DNA from: Datisca glomerata | Taxonomy: Eukaryota > Streptophyta > Magnoliopsida > Cucurbitales > Datiscaceae | Reading direction: 5' to 3' | NCBI GenBank assembly: GCA_003255025.1 | Contig: QANY01006295.1 | Span: forward strand, 758,219 to 822,218 | Length of the DNA: 64,000 bases | Shown: piece after piece, positions 43,915 through 54,815 of the stretch | Numbering within the stretch: position 1 is the stretch's first letter | How the letters are laid out: every line of letters begins with the position of its first letter | Notes under the pieces: generated by a model | Databases searched by the model: none | Told to the model about the DNA's origin: nothing | What the model saw: the letters and a program-made list of their open reading frames with translations, nothing else | Made by a program: the position numbers and the translations under genes

Positions 43915-44885
43915 ACAATGTGTTTTAAAATTCTAAAACTATATAGCATTGTCTTGAAAATCTTACTGAACAACTTTTGCATATATTAATCCAATTTGAA
44001 GTGTATAGTACTTTCTGAATGATATATTATTTTTTACTCTGTCGATTAATTAATTATGGTCAATGCATCACGTGTGGTTAAACCTATATTTACAATTAAT
44101 TCTTAATTTAAGTGTTTCGCATCACAAAATAATAACAAAAAGGAAAATAACAATTGTAACGGACTTAAAGGGAATCAAATTTGATATGAACAGTATAAAG
44201 CAAACAATAAAATTGTTTTTTTTGTACTTTACTTTTTTATAACCGGTCAAAGTCATTCAAATCTAAACAAATACCTCAATTTTAATGTCTCATGTGTCCT
44301 AACTAAGAATTCTAATATTGAGTTTAAGAACTGTTAATGTTTATGATATAGGTGTGACCTATATTGTTTTCAATTTAAATATTAATTTAATAAAGTGTGA
44401 CATATGTAACCACATGGATATGTTATCTCAGCAGAAATGATAAACTCCTCATTTAGTTAGAGTAAAAACTTATTAAATAAAAAAATTAATTTATTCATCC
44501 AATAAAAATTATTTTTTCTACCTCACAAGTCTATTTATCTATAACCTATATTATAAATTATAAATGCGTGAGATGAGAAACTATGTACTGACTAGTATAT
44601 TTTTACACTTTTTTCTTTCTTTATTCCATTGTCGGAAATAAAAATTATAAAATAGTAATATAACTACATTATTATTTGAGCAACACTAGCTATAGTCTTA
44701 TATGTTCCTTAATCTTTTAAATTTATGATGTATTAATTGACATTTGTAAAATAGATATCAGTTGTTCAATTAATATTTCTTAATTTAATGAGTAATTATA
44801 TATTGATCAAGTGACGTGATAATCGTTTATAAGTTGATTTGTCAAATCATTTTAATGAATATCAAATATTTATCCATAAATAATT
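43915..44885. repeat. Dispersed repeat R1, copy 1
   Basis: The first ~100 bases recur at 48525-48630; the rest (44030-44885) recurs at 50395-51590, with a shorter fragment at 22190-22330. Landmarks are 'ttaattatggtca', 'tcaaatttgatatgaa', 'tttaataaagtgtgacatatgtaacc', 'gatatgttat' and 'gacatttgtaaaatagatatca'. No coding frame. Confidence 0.75.
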
Positions 44886-45019
44886 GATACATCACTTAAT
44901 CACTCAAAAAATAAATTTAAAAGAGTAAAAAAAAATCTGGTTCTGATTTGAAGTTCTTAAAAGTGGAAGAATTATGATACTAAAAAAATTAGATGTTTGG
45001 CATCAAATAATAAAAAAAA

Positions 45020-45255
45020 GGGTAAAATATATGTATGACCTTTACAGTTTGGAATCAGGCTCAAATAGACTTTGTGCTTCAAAATGTCTCAATCGAGATA
45101 TTGTAGTTTCACAAAATCTTACCTTAAATTTTGTACGATGACAGACACATACAATTTGTTAACGCCATGCACAATCGACATGTACGTGATTGAATTTTAT
45201 GTGGCCAATAAAAACAGACACATCAGCTTCTTCCCACATCATTTCCTCCTTGATT
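45020..45255. repeat. Dispersed repeat R2, copy 2
   Basis: Partner of 43545-43795, lying just left of the gene-capturing element. Confidence 0.7.
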
Positions 45256-45668
45256 TCTTAAATTGTCTTAAACCTTTTTTTCACATCTCTCACTCCTTTG
45301 TAACACTAAAAGAAAATTGATCTATCTTATCCCAACCGTCGTAAAAATTTGAACATGAGAGATCTATTAGGATAGTTTTACAAACCGTCGCTATATAATC
45401 ATCTACGAGGACGGTTTGTAAAAACTCACCAAGGCCGACGATTTCACTTAACCCATTGTCGTAGACACAGTTTTAGTGGAACTATCGTAACGGTTTAACT
45501 AAACCGTCGCCCATAGAGAAGCAATATAGCGGGAAACGTGAAAAATAGCCAAAAAAATTGAGCGGGGAATTGATGAAAAACCTAAAAACGCGCCGACCTC
45601 TGTGTCTCCTCTCTTGATATCATCTATCGAAAACCCTTTCGTCTCTCCCTATCTCCATTCTCTCGATT

Positions 45669-45983
45669 TTGTGCCTGAAACCATACCCCCACTCCCTTCT
45701 TGATCCCCTTCGTCCAATGCTTCCTTCTCTCATCTTCCCCTCGCTCGACCCACCCGACCCGACGATTCCAGACCTAGCAACCCTTCGAGATCAGTGGAAA
45801 TATGTCATAAGGCAGTACAGCAAGTGGTACTCACACGCCTGGGGTACTGCAGTCATTGTTGGTGTCTCCTTCTTCGCTCTCGGTTGGATCATCAAGGGCT
45901 CCAATCGTCTGCCTTCTCACCATGATGATTCCCATTCATCTTCTTCCTCATCTTCTGTCGATGCTCCTGAAGCTCATCCATGA
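45669..45983 (+). pseudogene. Captured membrane-protein fragment, family not recognised
   Basis: The frame has a conserved-looking stretch PTIPDLATLRDQWKYVIRQY with SKWYSHAWG, then one transmembrane helix TAVIVGVSFFALGWIIKG, then a Ser-rich tail and a stop at 45981. It looks like a real plant exon (GC-richer than surroundings, Pro-rich N-terminal leader, donor-like GTGAGT just after). I do not recognise the family. The N-terminal part before PTIPD may be leader sequence rather than protein. Confidence 0.45.
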
Positions 45984-46955
45984 TACGGTGAGTTCAGATG
46001 GGAAGAGCTTTGTCTTATCAATTTTTGTCCGATGCCCTGTTTTTTGTAGTGGTCGCTTTATTGATTATTTTCAGTTTCGGGATTGTGTCGTTTATGTTTT
46101 TGAATTATGATTCGATCATCTGAGTGTGGGTCAAATTAATTGGTTTTAGGTTAACGGAGAAGACCTTTTGAGTGATAGAAGGCGTCCATTTTCATTAACT
46201 TACCTCTTTGAGTGGGTTTGTCAATGTCATATTCAAGGCAGTGGGGTAAGCTTATTATACCTTTTCTTTTTCTTTTTTGTTGTGAGCTCACTTGCTCAGA
46301 GTCTGCCACCAGCGAAATTCGATGGGTTTGTTCATTTTCTCCCCTTACCGTCAGTGATTACCCTTTTCTCTTTAATTTATTTATTTTTATCCATTTGCTT
46401 TATTCCTTTTTCAGTAAATTGGAAGTATTTTTAGTTCAGTTTTCAATTCTCAATAAGCATGTCTGGATTAGATAAACTAGTGGTCGAGTTATGGACCATG
46501 AATTCACTCTCTTTTGCATAGAATTGTTCTTAATTGTCAGTCTTCGTGTTTCCTTTCATGGTATCTCAAATTGGAAAAGATTTAGTGGCTGATGTTGCGT
46601 TATACTGAGAGTGAGAGAGTGATCCGGATAAGGTTAAAACATAAGCTGCTGTGAGTTTATTAATATTTGAAACTTTATATATTCAGTAAAAATGAAAATA
46701 ATTTGATCAATCTGGAATTATAACTGTCAATTATGAAGTTGTTGTTTCTTTATCCATATTCCATGCTGAACTTTTGGAAACTTAATTAGGTTCTCTCTCT
46801 TTTTAATTGGAGATGTTACGTGCAAATTGGCAAGTTCAACTTGCCTACATTATCGGTTTAACGTGTATACCAAATTATACCAAAATCTTAGTAATTTTTG
46901 TAACTTGGTAAACTATAATTTGCTAGTAATTTTTGTACTTTGTATTGAATGACCT

Positions 46956-47230
46956 ATGGGAGTCTTTCAAGGAGTGAGTGTGTATGGCGCTGGAGTGCCT
47001 TCACTACTCGACGGATTGATAGATATTTACGGAATTGGAGTATTTGCGCCTCACTTACTGCAATGTTTTTTACCTTATGGAATGATTAATATTGCACCAG
47101 TTCATGCGCTGATACCTTTTCCAATGTATTGTAGCATAAATACGGTGTACTAAATGGCATCTTATGCAACAATGATCTTGGCAGTACCTGCTATCATTCT
47201 TCAACTGCTGTAACATTTAACGTTGTTGGA
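46956..47230 (+). other. Exon-like hydrophobic fragment, unidentified
   Basis: The frame contains VYGAGVPSLLDGLIDIYGIG and further hydrophobic residues, a stop, then ATMILAVPAIILQLL. It may be part of a membrane protein captured together with the other fragments. There is no recognisable domain, so this is only a candidate. Confidence 0.25.
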
Positions 47231-47371
47231 AACCTTAAGGTAAGATCTTTCTACCATGATTAGATCACTTTCTCAAGGGTAAAATTCATTGTACGATCAA
47301 TTGAGTTCTTACCAAGAATTAAGAATTAGTGGAAAATCTTCATTCATTATAGCTATAGCGGCGGTTTTTCA

Positions 47372-47913
47372 ATAGCTAAGATGACTAATGGAGGAGTGGA
47401 CTGTAGCGTCGAATGTACTGGAAACATCAAGGCCATGATTTCTGCATTTGAATGTGTTCATGATGTAAGATTTCATAGTTCATAGTAGATATTCCGTTTT
47501 CTTTTGTCAAAGCTATTGAACTAAAACTAATAAATAATTATATGGGGCTGGGGAGTTGCTGTTTTAGTGGGAGTACCGCATAAGGATGTTGTATTCAAGA
47601 CCCACCCAATGAACGTATTGAACGAGAGGACTCTAAAGGGAACGTTCTTAGGAAACTACAAACCTCGCACGGATCTTCCATTGGTAGTAGAGATGTATAT
47701 GAATAAGGTAAATTCGAAATCTTAGAATAAAAAGTTTCCCTTCCAATAAGTAAAGAGTATACATTGTTTTTTCTCCAATAAAGTTATCAATAGTCATTAT
47801 TGCTGTAGGGACTGGAGCTGGAGAAGTTCTTAACACATGAAGTCCCATTTTCGGAGATCAACAAAGCATTTGAATACATGCTTCAGGGGGAAGGTCTTCA
47901 CATGGAAGAATAA
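47372..47913 (+). pseudogene. Alcohol dehydrogenase C-terminal fragment (three exons)
   Basis: Exon pieces: 47372-47464 ([20 protein letters not shown] then SAFECVHD, followed by GTAAG); 47546-47707 ([47 protein letters not shown], followed by GTAAA); 47808-47913 ([33 protein letters not shown], stop). This is the NAD-binding and C-terminal part of plant zinc-dependent ADH. Splice donors are kept, but the acceptor before the middle exon is ATGG instead of AG. Four residues are missing near the C-terminus (the RCIIR region). The catalytic zinc domain is absent. It was likely captured as genomic DNA with introns. Confidence 0.85.
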
Positions 47914-48390
47914 ATGTTGGTCTGATTGCTATGTTCTTTGATAGTATTAGTAGAAAAGAGTCGGATTATGATGTTTGTCTGCTCATTGTTTTACATTTCC
48001 TATGTATAAATTTGAATAAGATTGTGTAAAGTTGTTACTTACATACATATCAACAGCTTTTGTCCAAGTGTTTTTTTGTAGAGAAATGTATGAGTGTTGC
48101 AATGAAATTTACAATTAACTCCAAAATTGTTGCTTTGTCTTAAAAAGTTTTGTAAAATTCATTATACGATCAATTGGTGTGCACTTTTTCAATAGCTATA
48201 CCGGCGGTTAAGAAAACTGCCGGTATAGTTAATTTGATTGGCATTAAATACAGACTACAGCGACGGTTTTGCTAAACTGTCATCATAAACATCTATGGCG
48301 ACGGTTTTCTAACTGTCGTAATAGGTAATTTTTAGTAACATTTTTTCGGCGGTTGTCTAAACTGTGACAATTTTTTCCCGACGACAGCAT

Positions 48391-50394
48391 TTGTGCAACT
48401 CTCACTCTCTGACTCCTCCCCCTCTTTATAATTCTGTCTTTCTCTCTGTCTCAAACATTCTCTATCACTGAGAAAATATTTCCCTCTATAATTCTCTCTC
48501 GTTCTAACACTATCGGGACAATGAGTTTTAAAACTTCTAAAACTATAAAGCATTATCACAAAATTCTTACCAAACAACTTTTGATTATTACTGATTGAAT
48601 TTCAAGTGTATAACATACTTCTTAAATAACTAGTAAAACCACTCCTTAGATAATAGCATGTGTCGTAACAATTCAATTTTTCATGTCATATCTTCATAGT
48701 TTGGGAACATACTCCTTCCATTCATATAAATGAGAAATAATCACAGAGCATGCGTTGTTGTGTCATTAGTAAATAAATGTGAAAATAAAATAAATTTAAT
48801 TGTTGAACCTATTTTTCAAACATTTCACTTAACACAACACATGAAATATAATATTTAAACTAATGTTGGTACCTACGCAAAGAACTCTATTTGAAATAGT
48901 GATGAAGAACTTATCAATCTACTAGTCTCTAACAATCGCACTCTGTAGACAACAACATGCAAGATTACTATTATTTTGTTTAAGATTACCTTCTACCTAA
49001 TGTAGTGTTAATGCACATTGCACATACTTTGCATGTACATTCATCATTTTTTTTTTAAATTAGTAAGTGGTGAGTGAATCTCAAATACAAAAAACTAAGT
49101 GTTTTTTTTTAAAGAAATTACAATATGAAAAAGTAATTAACTAATTGTTAAGCATCACATGTATATTGGAACGTCAATTTATGAATAGTAAGACTACGAA
49201 ATGGACAAAAGTGTTGAAAATAATTTATCCATTCCTTCTCTATGTTAAATTTATTTAATAATTTACGTGCAAAAGCACTGCTAGAAAATTCAAACCTAAA
49301 TTTAGGTATTGACGTATGAAAAAATACAAAATATTATTTAAGTAATTTAAATACATGATTAGGGTTATATTTATCTTTGTAAGAGTCTCTAATTGTCGAT
49401 CTCATTGATAGAATTAAAATTAGATTGAATATCAACCATAAATTCACTATCAACCCATAATTCATTTTGTAAGTTATTAGGAATTTATGTACTAATACAT
49501 TTTTTAGGGAGTAGTAATATCAATTTGGACTAATTAGTTTGCTAGTTCAAAAGATTCATATTGACATAAAAACATGATGACTTAAATTTTTACGGAGTGT
49601 ACTTAATAAATAAATAAGTTATTAGTTACAATTGATTGTACTATAATACTATATTCATGTCAAGGAACACATACATTCCTTCTCATCTCTTCTCCTTTCA
49701 CCCTTTTCCTGAACCTGAAAAATGAAAGGGTACAACATAGATAAAGAGAGGCAAAAGAGAAAAGAGAACGAAAGCCGTGTGATGATTTAAAAAGTCTCTC
49801 TCTTTCAATTTTTTCTTTTCGCTCTTGATCTCCATCCTCTTTTTGCTTGCCTCTGTCTGCCACTTTTGCTTTGCAGTTTTCATTTTTATTTTGGGTCTTT
49901 GTGAATTTATGTCTAAGAAAAACAGAAAAAATGATTTGAGAAAGTCATCGACGATGAAGAGGTAAATTATCCTAATGAGTGCCTTACTTCCTTGTTGCTA
50001 CCACCGATGAAGAGTTCGGCTCAGAAGCTAAGAATCCTCTGAGATAGAGATAGATAGTTGGCGTTCCAACTTTGATTAGAAAATTTGAGACCAATCTCTC
50101 TGATATTTATAGTAAGGTGAAAATTAATTAACAAAGAGAAAAATGGTTTACGTTAACAGAAAACACTTAAGGGGAATCGTAAGAGACTTCTTGACAGATC
50201 AGTAAATGAAGTAGATGTGATTTGAATGGAAGAGGGATTTGAGGGGAATTAGAAGAAACTGCTGAGGAAAGTGAGGATAGTTCATTATGAGAGTACATTC
50301 ATTGAATTGTTGAGAAAAAAGTTGAGGGGCAATTTTAGAAATCAAATGTTTCTCTCCTGAATTAAAATTCTTTATAAGGTATTAGATATATTGT
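48391..50394. other. AT-rich repeat-derived spacer
   Basis: 48525-48630 resembles 43915-44020 (repeat R1). A CT-rich patch lies at 48400-48510, and a GA/CT-rich patch at 49660-49880 holds two overlapping short frames without family similarity. No gene was recognised. Confidence 0.4.
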
Positions 50395-51590
50395 ATTTTT
50401 CCTATGTCAAGTAACTAATTATGGTCACACGTGATTAACCTCTATTTCCAATAGTTTCTTAATTATAGTGTTTCACGTCATCAAATAATAGCAAAAGAAA
50501 AATAACCATGGTAAAGGAGTTGAACGGATCAAATCTGATATGAAATGTATAAATACAAACAATAAAAGAGAATTTTTTAAATATATTTTTTATTTTTTAA
50601 GTAAATGATTATATCCATTCAAATCTAAACAGATGTGTAATGTTTAATATCCCATATTTCCTAAATAGGAATCTAAATATTGAGCCCACTAGCTCCTATA
50701 ATGGTCCTCTTACAAAATTATTTGGTATGTTATTTTTATAAAATCTTCAGTAGGAATAACTCTTAAATTAGTTAAAAATGTAAATATGACCGATTGAAAT
50801 GCACATTTTTTTTTATAAAAAAGAATGAATCACATTTTTCTTATTGGGAGTAGCCTCTCTTTATCATTTTGTATGACTCAATTATCTTGTTAAAATTTAT
50901 TAAATTTTTAAGAACTATTAATATTTATGTTAGAGGTGTGGCCTATTGTTTTTAATTTAACTATAAATTTAATAAAGAGTGATACATGTAACTACACGGT
51001 TATGTTATGCAAGTAGGAATGATGAACTCCTTCTCATCTAGTAGAGTCAAATATTATTGAGTAGGAAAAATTGATTTATTCGTACAACAACTATTGTTGT
51101 TTTTTTCTAGATCATGAGTTTGCTTAATTATCTATATTCTATATTTTAAATAATTACAATATTATTTGAGAAACACCAGTTATGGTCTTATAGTTTTCTT
51201 ATTCTTTTAAGAGTTAAATCCAATTTACATCCGTATAATTTGACTCACTGACAATTTATATTTCTAAATTATTTGTTAGCTTCAAATACCCTTAAACTAT
51301 GTAGATTAGTCATTCATACTCATTTCCACTACTTCTATTAAAGACTAACAAAAAGTTTTTTAAATCAAATTAAAATTAAAATTACAAATTTTTAATAAAC
51401 TAATAACTAAATAAAACACTAAATAAACTTTGATTACAATTTTAAGGGTATAAATTACCGACAAGTCAAATTTTATGGGTGTAAATTAGATTTAATCCTT
51501 CTTTTTAAGTTTATGATGCACTTATTGACATTTGTTAAATAGATATCAATTGTTTAATTAATATTTCTTAATTTAATAGGCTACACTATT
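50395..51590. repeat. Dispersed repeat R1, copy 2
   Basis: Aligns with 44030-44885 through the landmarks listed there. It is longer because of an extra block near 50690-50900 and a 288 bp MITE insertion at 51211-51498. Confidence 0.75.
51211..51498. mobile_element. 288-bp MITE, MULE-like
   Basis: The ends are inverted repeats of ~40 bases: the left begins GAGTTAAATCCAATTTACAT, and the right reads GGATTAAATCTAATTTACAC from outside in. It is flanked by TTCTTTTAA (51202-51210) and TTCTTTTTAA (51499-51508), about 9-10 bp, the length typical of Mutator-like insertions. The R1 copy at 44705-44735 lacks the insert and serves as the empty site. Confidence 0.8.
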
Positions 51591-51907
51591 AAATGGTCAG
51601 TGGATGATATGTTATGTGGATTAGGGGTGGTAACCGGGTCGGGCCGAGGCCGGTGTGCGGTCCGAGTGGTTCATGTGCCGGTCCTGAGTTCTTTCAGGTG
51701 ATTCACGGGCCGAGTCTAGGACGGGCCCGGCCGACTAATCAAACCGGACCGTGCCCCTTCCTTTTAACATGTTAATTTTTAAAATTGTTGATGGGGAGAT
51801 TTGAACTTTGGTGGGAAGGGAGGAAACATAAATAAATATCACTAAACTAAATAAAAGACATGTTATAAAATAATTTTTTATCACTCTAAAATCTCAATAG
51901 AAATACT

Positions 51908-51911
51908 TGTC

Positions 51912-51953
<42 letters not shown>
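51908..51953. repeat. (TAA)n microsatellite
   Basis: About 14 uninterrupted ATA/TAA triplets within the hAT 3' region. Confidence 0.95.
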
Positions 51954-52169
51954 GAGACTCTAAGTATCCTAAAATTATTATTTTATTTATTGAATTTGAG
52001 AGTTTCATCACTATAAATTAGGCACATCCCAACTAGGTTGACACCTGTCTATTTATCAATCACTTGTAACAATATAAAAAATTACATGTAAATTATCTCA
52101 AAATATACTAAATAATTAATAACTAATATATAATTCATGTTCATTAACATCTAAATCTTGAATGACACA

Positions 52170-54132
52170 ATCTTATCATTGTTGACATCTTGTGGTGGCA
52201 TTAGCCCAATCATTAACACAAATGAGAGCTTCCACAATGACAGAAGCTAATCTACCTCTTTTTTTTCATACACACGTCCACCTGCATAAAAAGCAGACTC
52301 TGATACTATTGTAGAGACCAGAGGGATTAGTAGACCGTGCACAATAATAGAAAGAATAGGATAACTCGTTGAAATTACTTTCCATCATTGTAAATTATCT
52401 AACTCATCATTTTTTTAATCCCATATCTCGTTTAAAAAAAATTATAAAGTTATGATCTATGATGAGTAGAAATAATGTTATTCATTTTAAGATTCATTCT
52501 TTGTAGAAAAATATTCATAGAACTACCTACTTGTATAGATGAATTACTACCATCAATAATATTACTTTCATCATTTTTTATATTTTGATTTATATAGTGA
52601 ATAAAATGAATGTAAATATAAATTTAGTTCTTTAATTCTACAATAGGGGGAACTCCTAAATTTTTAGAAATTAAATCAATAAAACTTTTAATTCCAACTA
52701 ATTTTATCTTAAGGTCAATAGCAGTAGCGAAACAAAAAAAAATATTAGAAATATTAAGGAAACATTTTAAAATTTTCTTCCATTTTCAGAACAATAGGTC
52801 GAAATAAATCATATGTCTTATAACGTGTAAAAATACTAATAATTTCTAAAAATTGTCTATTAACAAGATGTGAAGTTGCATAGTAAACTCAAAAAAACAA
52901 TTAGTAGAAATATAAAAATGTTCCAAAAACTCAAGAAAGTAATGAGCTATTTCACAACTACTAGTATTTACTACAGTTTTACCTTGTTCTTCATTTACAT
53001 AATTATAAATTACATTCCAATAAGGTTTTGATGTCATTGACATTAAATATATAGAGTTTCATCTATTATCTACATATGTTCATAGTTTTCTTGGTTTTAA
53101 ACTATAATCTTTGCGTGATTTTAAATATTCTTTTTGTCAAGTACTTGAGACTATAATATATGTAAGAGCAATATGTATTTCTTGCAAATACGGTGATATT
53201 TATTCCATTCCAATTTTAACAACTAAATTAAGTATATGACAAACCCATGGCATGTGTAATAAAAATATCTTATTAAAATTAATCATAAAATTATCTCTGA
53301 ATAATTTAATAGCACTATCATTTATACTAGCATTCTCAAGATAGTCAAAATGTGATACTGAAAATTCCATTACAAATACCATATTCACGCAATATAGTCA
53401 ATATATGTTGAAAAATTACATTACTTGTGTGAGGGTAGTAATCACATCGTCGAAAATCTACTATTTTTTTTATTTAAATCTCATTTATGATCAATAAAAT
53501 GTGAGGTAACAACAATATAACCCTGCACGTTACGTGCACTCTATAAATCAGAAGTAATACAAATAGACATAGAAGGAGAAGAAGAAGAAAATTGAATTAA
53601 TTCATCTTTCATTTATGGTAATGTTTAATTACATCACCTCTAACAATGTTTCTAGGAACATGTTTATAATGTGGATTTAGACATTCTCTCAAATATTCTT
53701 CTAAATCAGGATCTTCAGGATAACTCAAAGGTTATTCATAAGCAATTATATATTTAGTTAACCATTCCCTAGTTTTAGCTGTGAATATTGAAAATTTCTA
53801 GAACCGAATGCATTTATTTTAGTTTGTTTAGAGTCATCTTTCTGGTGATCTACTGCATGCTTTGTAACAATATGTCTAGAACTTGTTCTAGTTCCTTGAC
53901 CAAATTTTCAAACATAATCAGTTGGACAATGCTTACATTTTACCCTAATGTTTTCACTACCCTCAACAGATATAATATCAAAATGCTCCCATATTTTAGA
54001 AGATTTAACTTTTTTATTTTGAGGTTTAGATGTTGCAGTTGATGGAGTAGATAATGGTTCATTTTCCTCAGAATGAAAATCATTTTTCTCACTAAAATCA
54101 ACATTTTCATAATCAAGATATCTTGAATCCAT
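52170..54132 (-). pseudogene. hAT transposase (BED-type, RICESLEEPER-like)
   Basis: An N-terminal acidic region starts MDSRYLDYENVDF at 54132. A BED zinc finger follows (KSSKIWEHFDI, VKCKHCPTDYV, 54003-53908). In shifted frames come a YEQPLSYPEDP-like region near 53730, NASINDSAIKLFRDN and FLLHMPWVCHILNLVV (53388-53200), and the KPYWNVIYNYV segment (53043-52846). The dimerisation domain near 52290-52170 reads SESAFYAGGRVYEKK and WKLSFVLMIGL-type pieces. This is the standard hAT layout. Many stops; inactive. The usual His of 'CAAHILNL' is retained as CHILNL. Confidence 0.8.
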
Positions 54133-54289
54133 TGAGCAAAAAAATAATAAAACAAAAGTTACCAACAAGAAGATCGTTGTAATAGATGAGAGTTGAGCAT
54201 TCCTGCATAAAAATCGAGATTAGATATCATTGCATTTAAAGAATCTAACAAAAAATTAACTAAATCAATGTGTAAATTACCCTTTCTTA

Positions 54290-54605
54290 AATAGTAGAGA
54301 GTAAGAGTTGAGAGAGGAGAGAGGTTGAGAGAGAGGCAGAGAGCAGAGATTTGAGAGAGAGGCAGAGTCGCAGAGAGCAGAGAGTTGGGAGTAGAGAGAG
54401 GCCGAGAAACAGAAAGTTGAGAGAGCTAGAGAGCAGCGGTTGAGAGAGAGGCACATAGTTGAGAGTAGAGAGTTGAGAGAGAGGCAAAGTCACAAAAAGC
54501 AGAGGTTGAGAGAGAGGCAGAGAGTTGAGAGAGAGGCAGAGTCACAGAGAGCAGAGAGATGAGAGTAGAGAGAGAGGAAAAGAACAGAGAGTTGAGAGAG
54601 TTGGG
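54290..54605. repeat. Purine-rich tandem array, 'gttgagagagaggcagaga' unit
   Basis: Roughly fifteen imperfect copies of GTTGAGAGAGAGGCAGAGAG-like units of variable length. The frames read across it on the minus strand (Leu/Ser-rich) are artefacts of the repeat. Confidence 0.85.
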
Positions 54606-54679
54606 GTATAATTGTATGAATGATATATTTAAATGAAAAAAACCGTTGAGAGAGGTAGAGAGCTGAGAGCTCGACTGCT

Positions 54680-54815
54680 TGCTTAGCAGTTGGCTTTGAG
54701 TCCTTCGACCACTGCTTGCATTAAAGCAAGCGGTCGAAGCCACCTGTCCTGCTTGCATTTAAAGCAAGAATTCGCTGCTTGCTGCTTGCTTTAATGCAAG
54801 CTGTCGAAAACAATG
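54680..54815. repeat. Nested hairpins built on GCTTGC...GCAAGC words
   Basis: CTTCGACCactGCTTGCattaAAGCAAGCGGTCGAAG at 54697-54738 is a near-perfect inverted repeat written here in parts: 'cttcgacc', 'gcttgc', 'gcaagc' and 'ggtcgaag'. Two further GCTTGC(a)-TTTAA-GCAAG hairpins follow to 54812. Origin unknown. Confidence 0.8.

Larger units (their letters stand above)
45304..48390 (+). mobile_element. Non-autonomous CACTA-like element carrying captured gene pieces
   Basis: The left end begins CACTAAAAGAAAAT, followed by subterminal words such as AACCGTCG and GACGGTTTGTAAA (45330-45520). Matching words (GCGACGGTTTTGCTAAACTG, CCGGCGGTT, AACTGTCG) lie at 48195-48390. No transposase is present. 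The interior holds an alcohol dehydrogenase fragment and a membrane-protein fragment. The right terminus is uncertain: TTTTTAGTA at 48329-48337 is a degenerate candidate, yet subterminal words continue past it. CACTA membership is inferred from the end and the CGACGGTT-type repeats. Confidence 0.6.
51606..54175 (-). mobile_element. hAT DNA transposon, truncated
   Basis: The left end has the GC-rich 'taggggtggtaaccgggtcgg' terminus common to many plant hAT elements, followed by GGGCCGAGGCCGG-type repeats to 51760. The transposase relic reads leftward from 54132. No matching GC-rich terminus is found on the right, where the sequence passes into purine-rich tandem repeats and a duplicated MCU segment. 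The right end has been lost or replaced. Confidence 0.75.

Noticed and set aside
48329..48340. TTTTTAGTA as the exact right terminus of the gene-capturing element
   Set aside because: The last base does not match CACTA, the 3-bp flanks do not clearly agree with the left side, and subterminal words continue to ~48390.
49660..49883. Overlapping Lys/Glu-rich short frames
   Set aside because: Low-complexity CT/GA-rich DNA, no domain, no sister copy.
54287..54758. Leu/Ser-rich minus-strand frames
   Set aside because: Produced by translating the GA-rich tandem array; no conservation expected.
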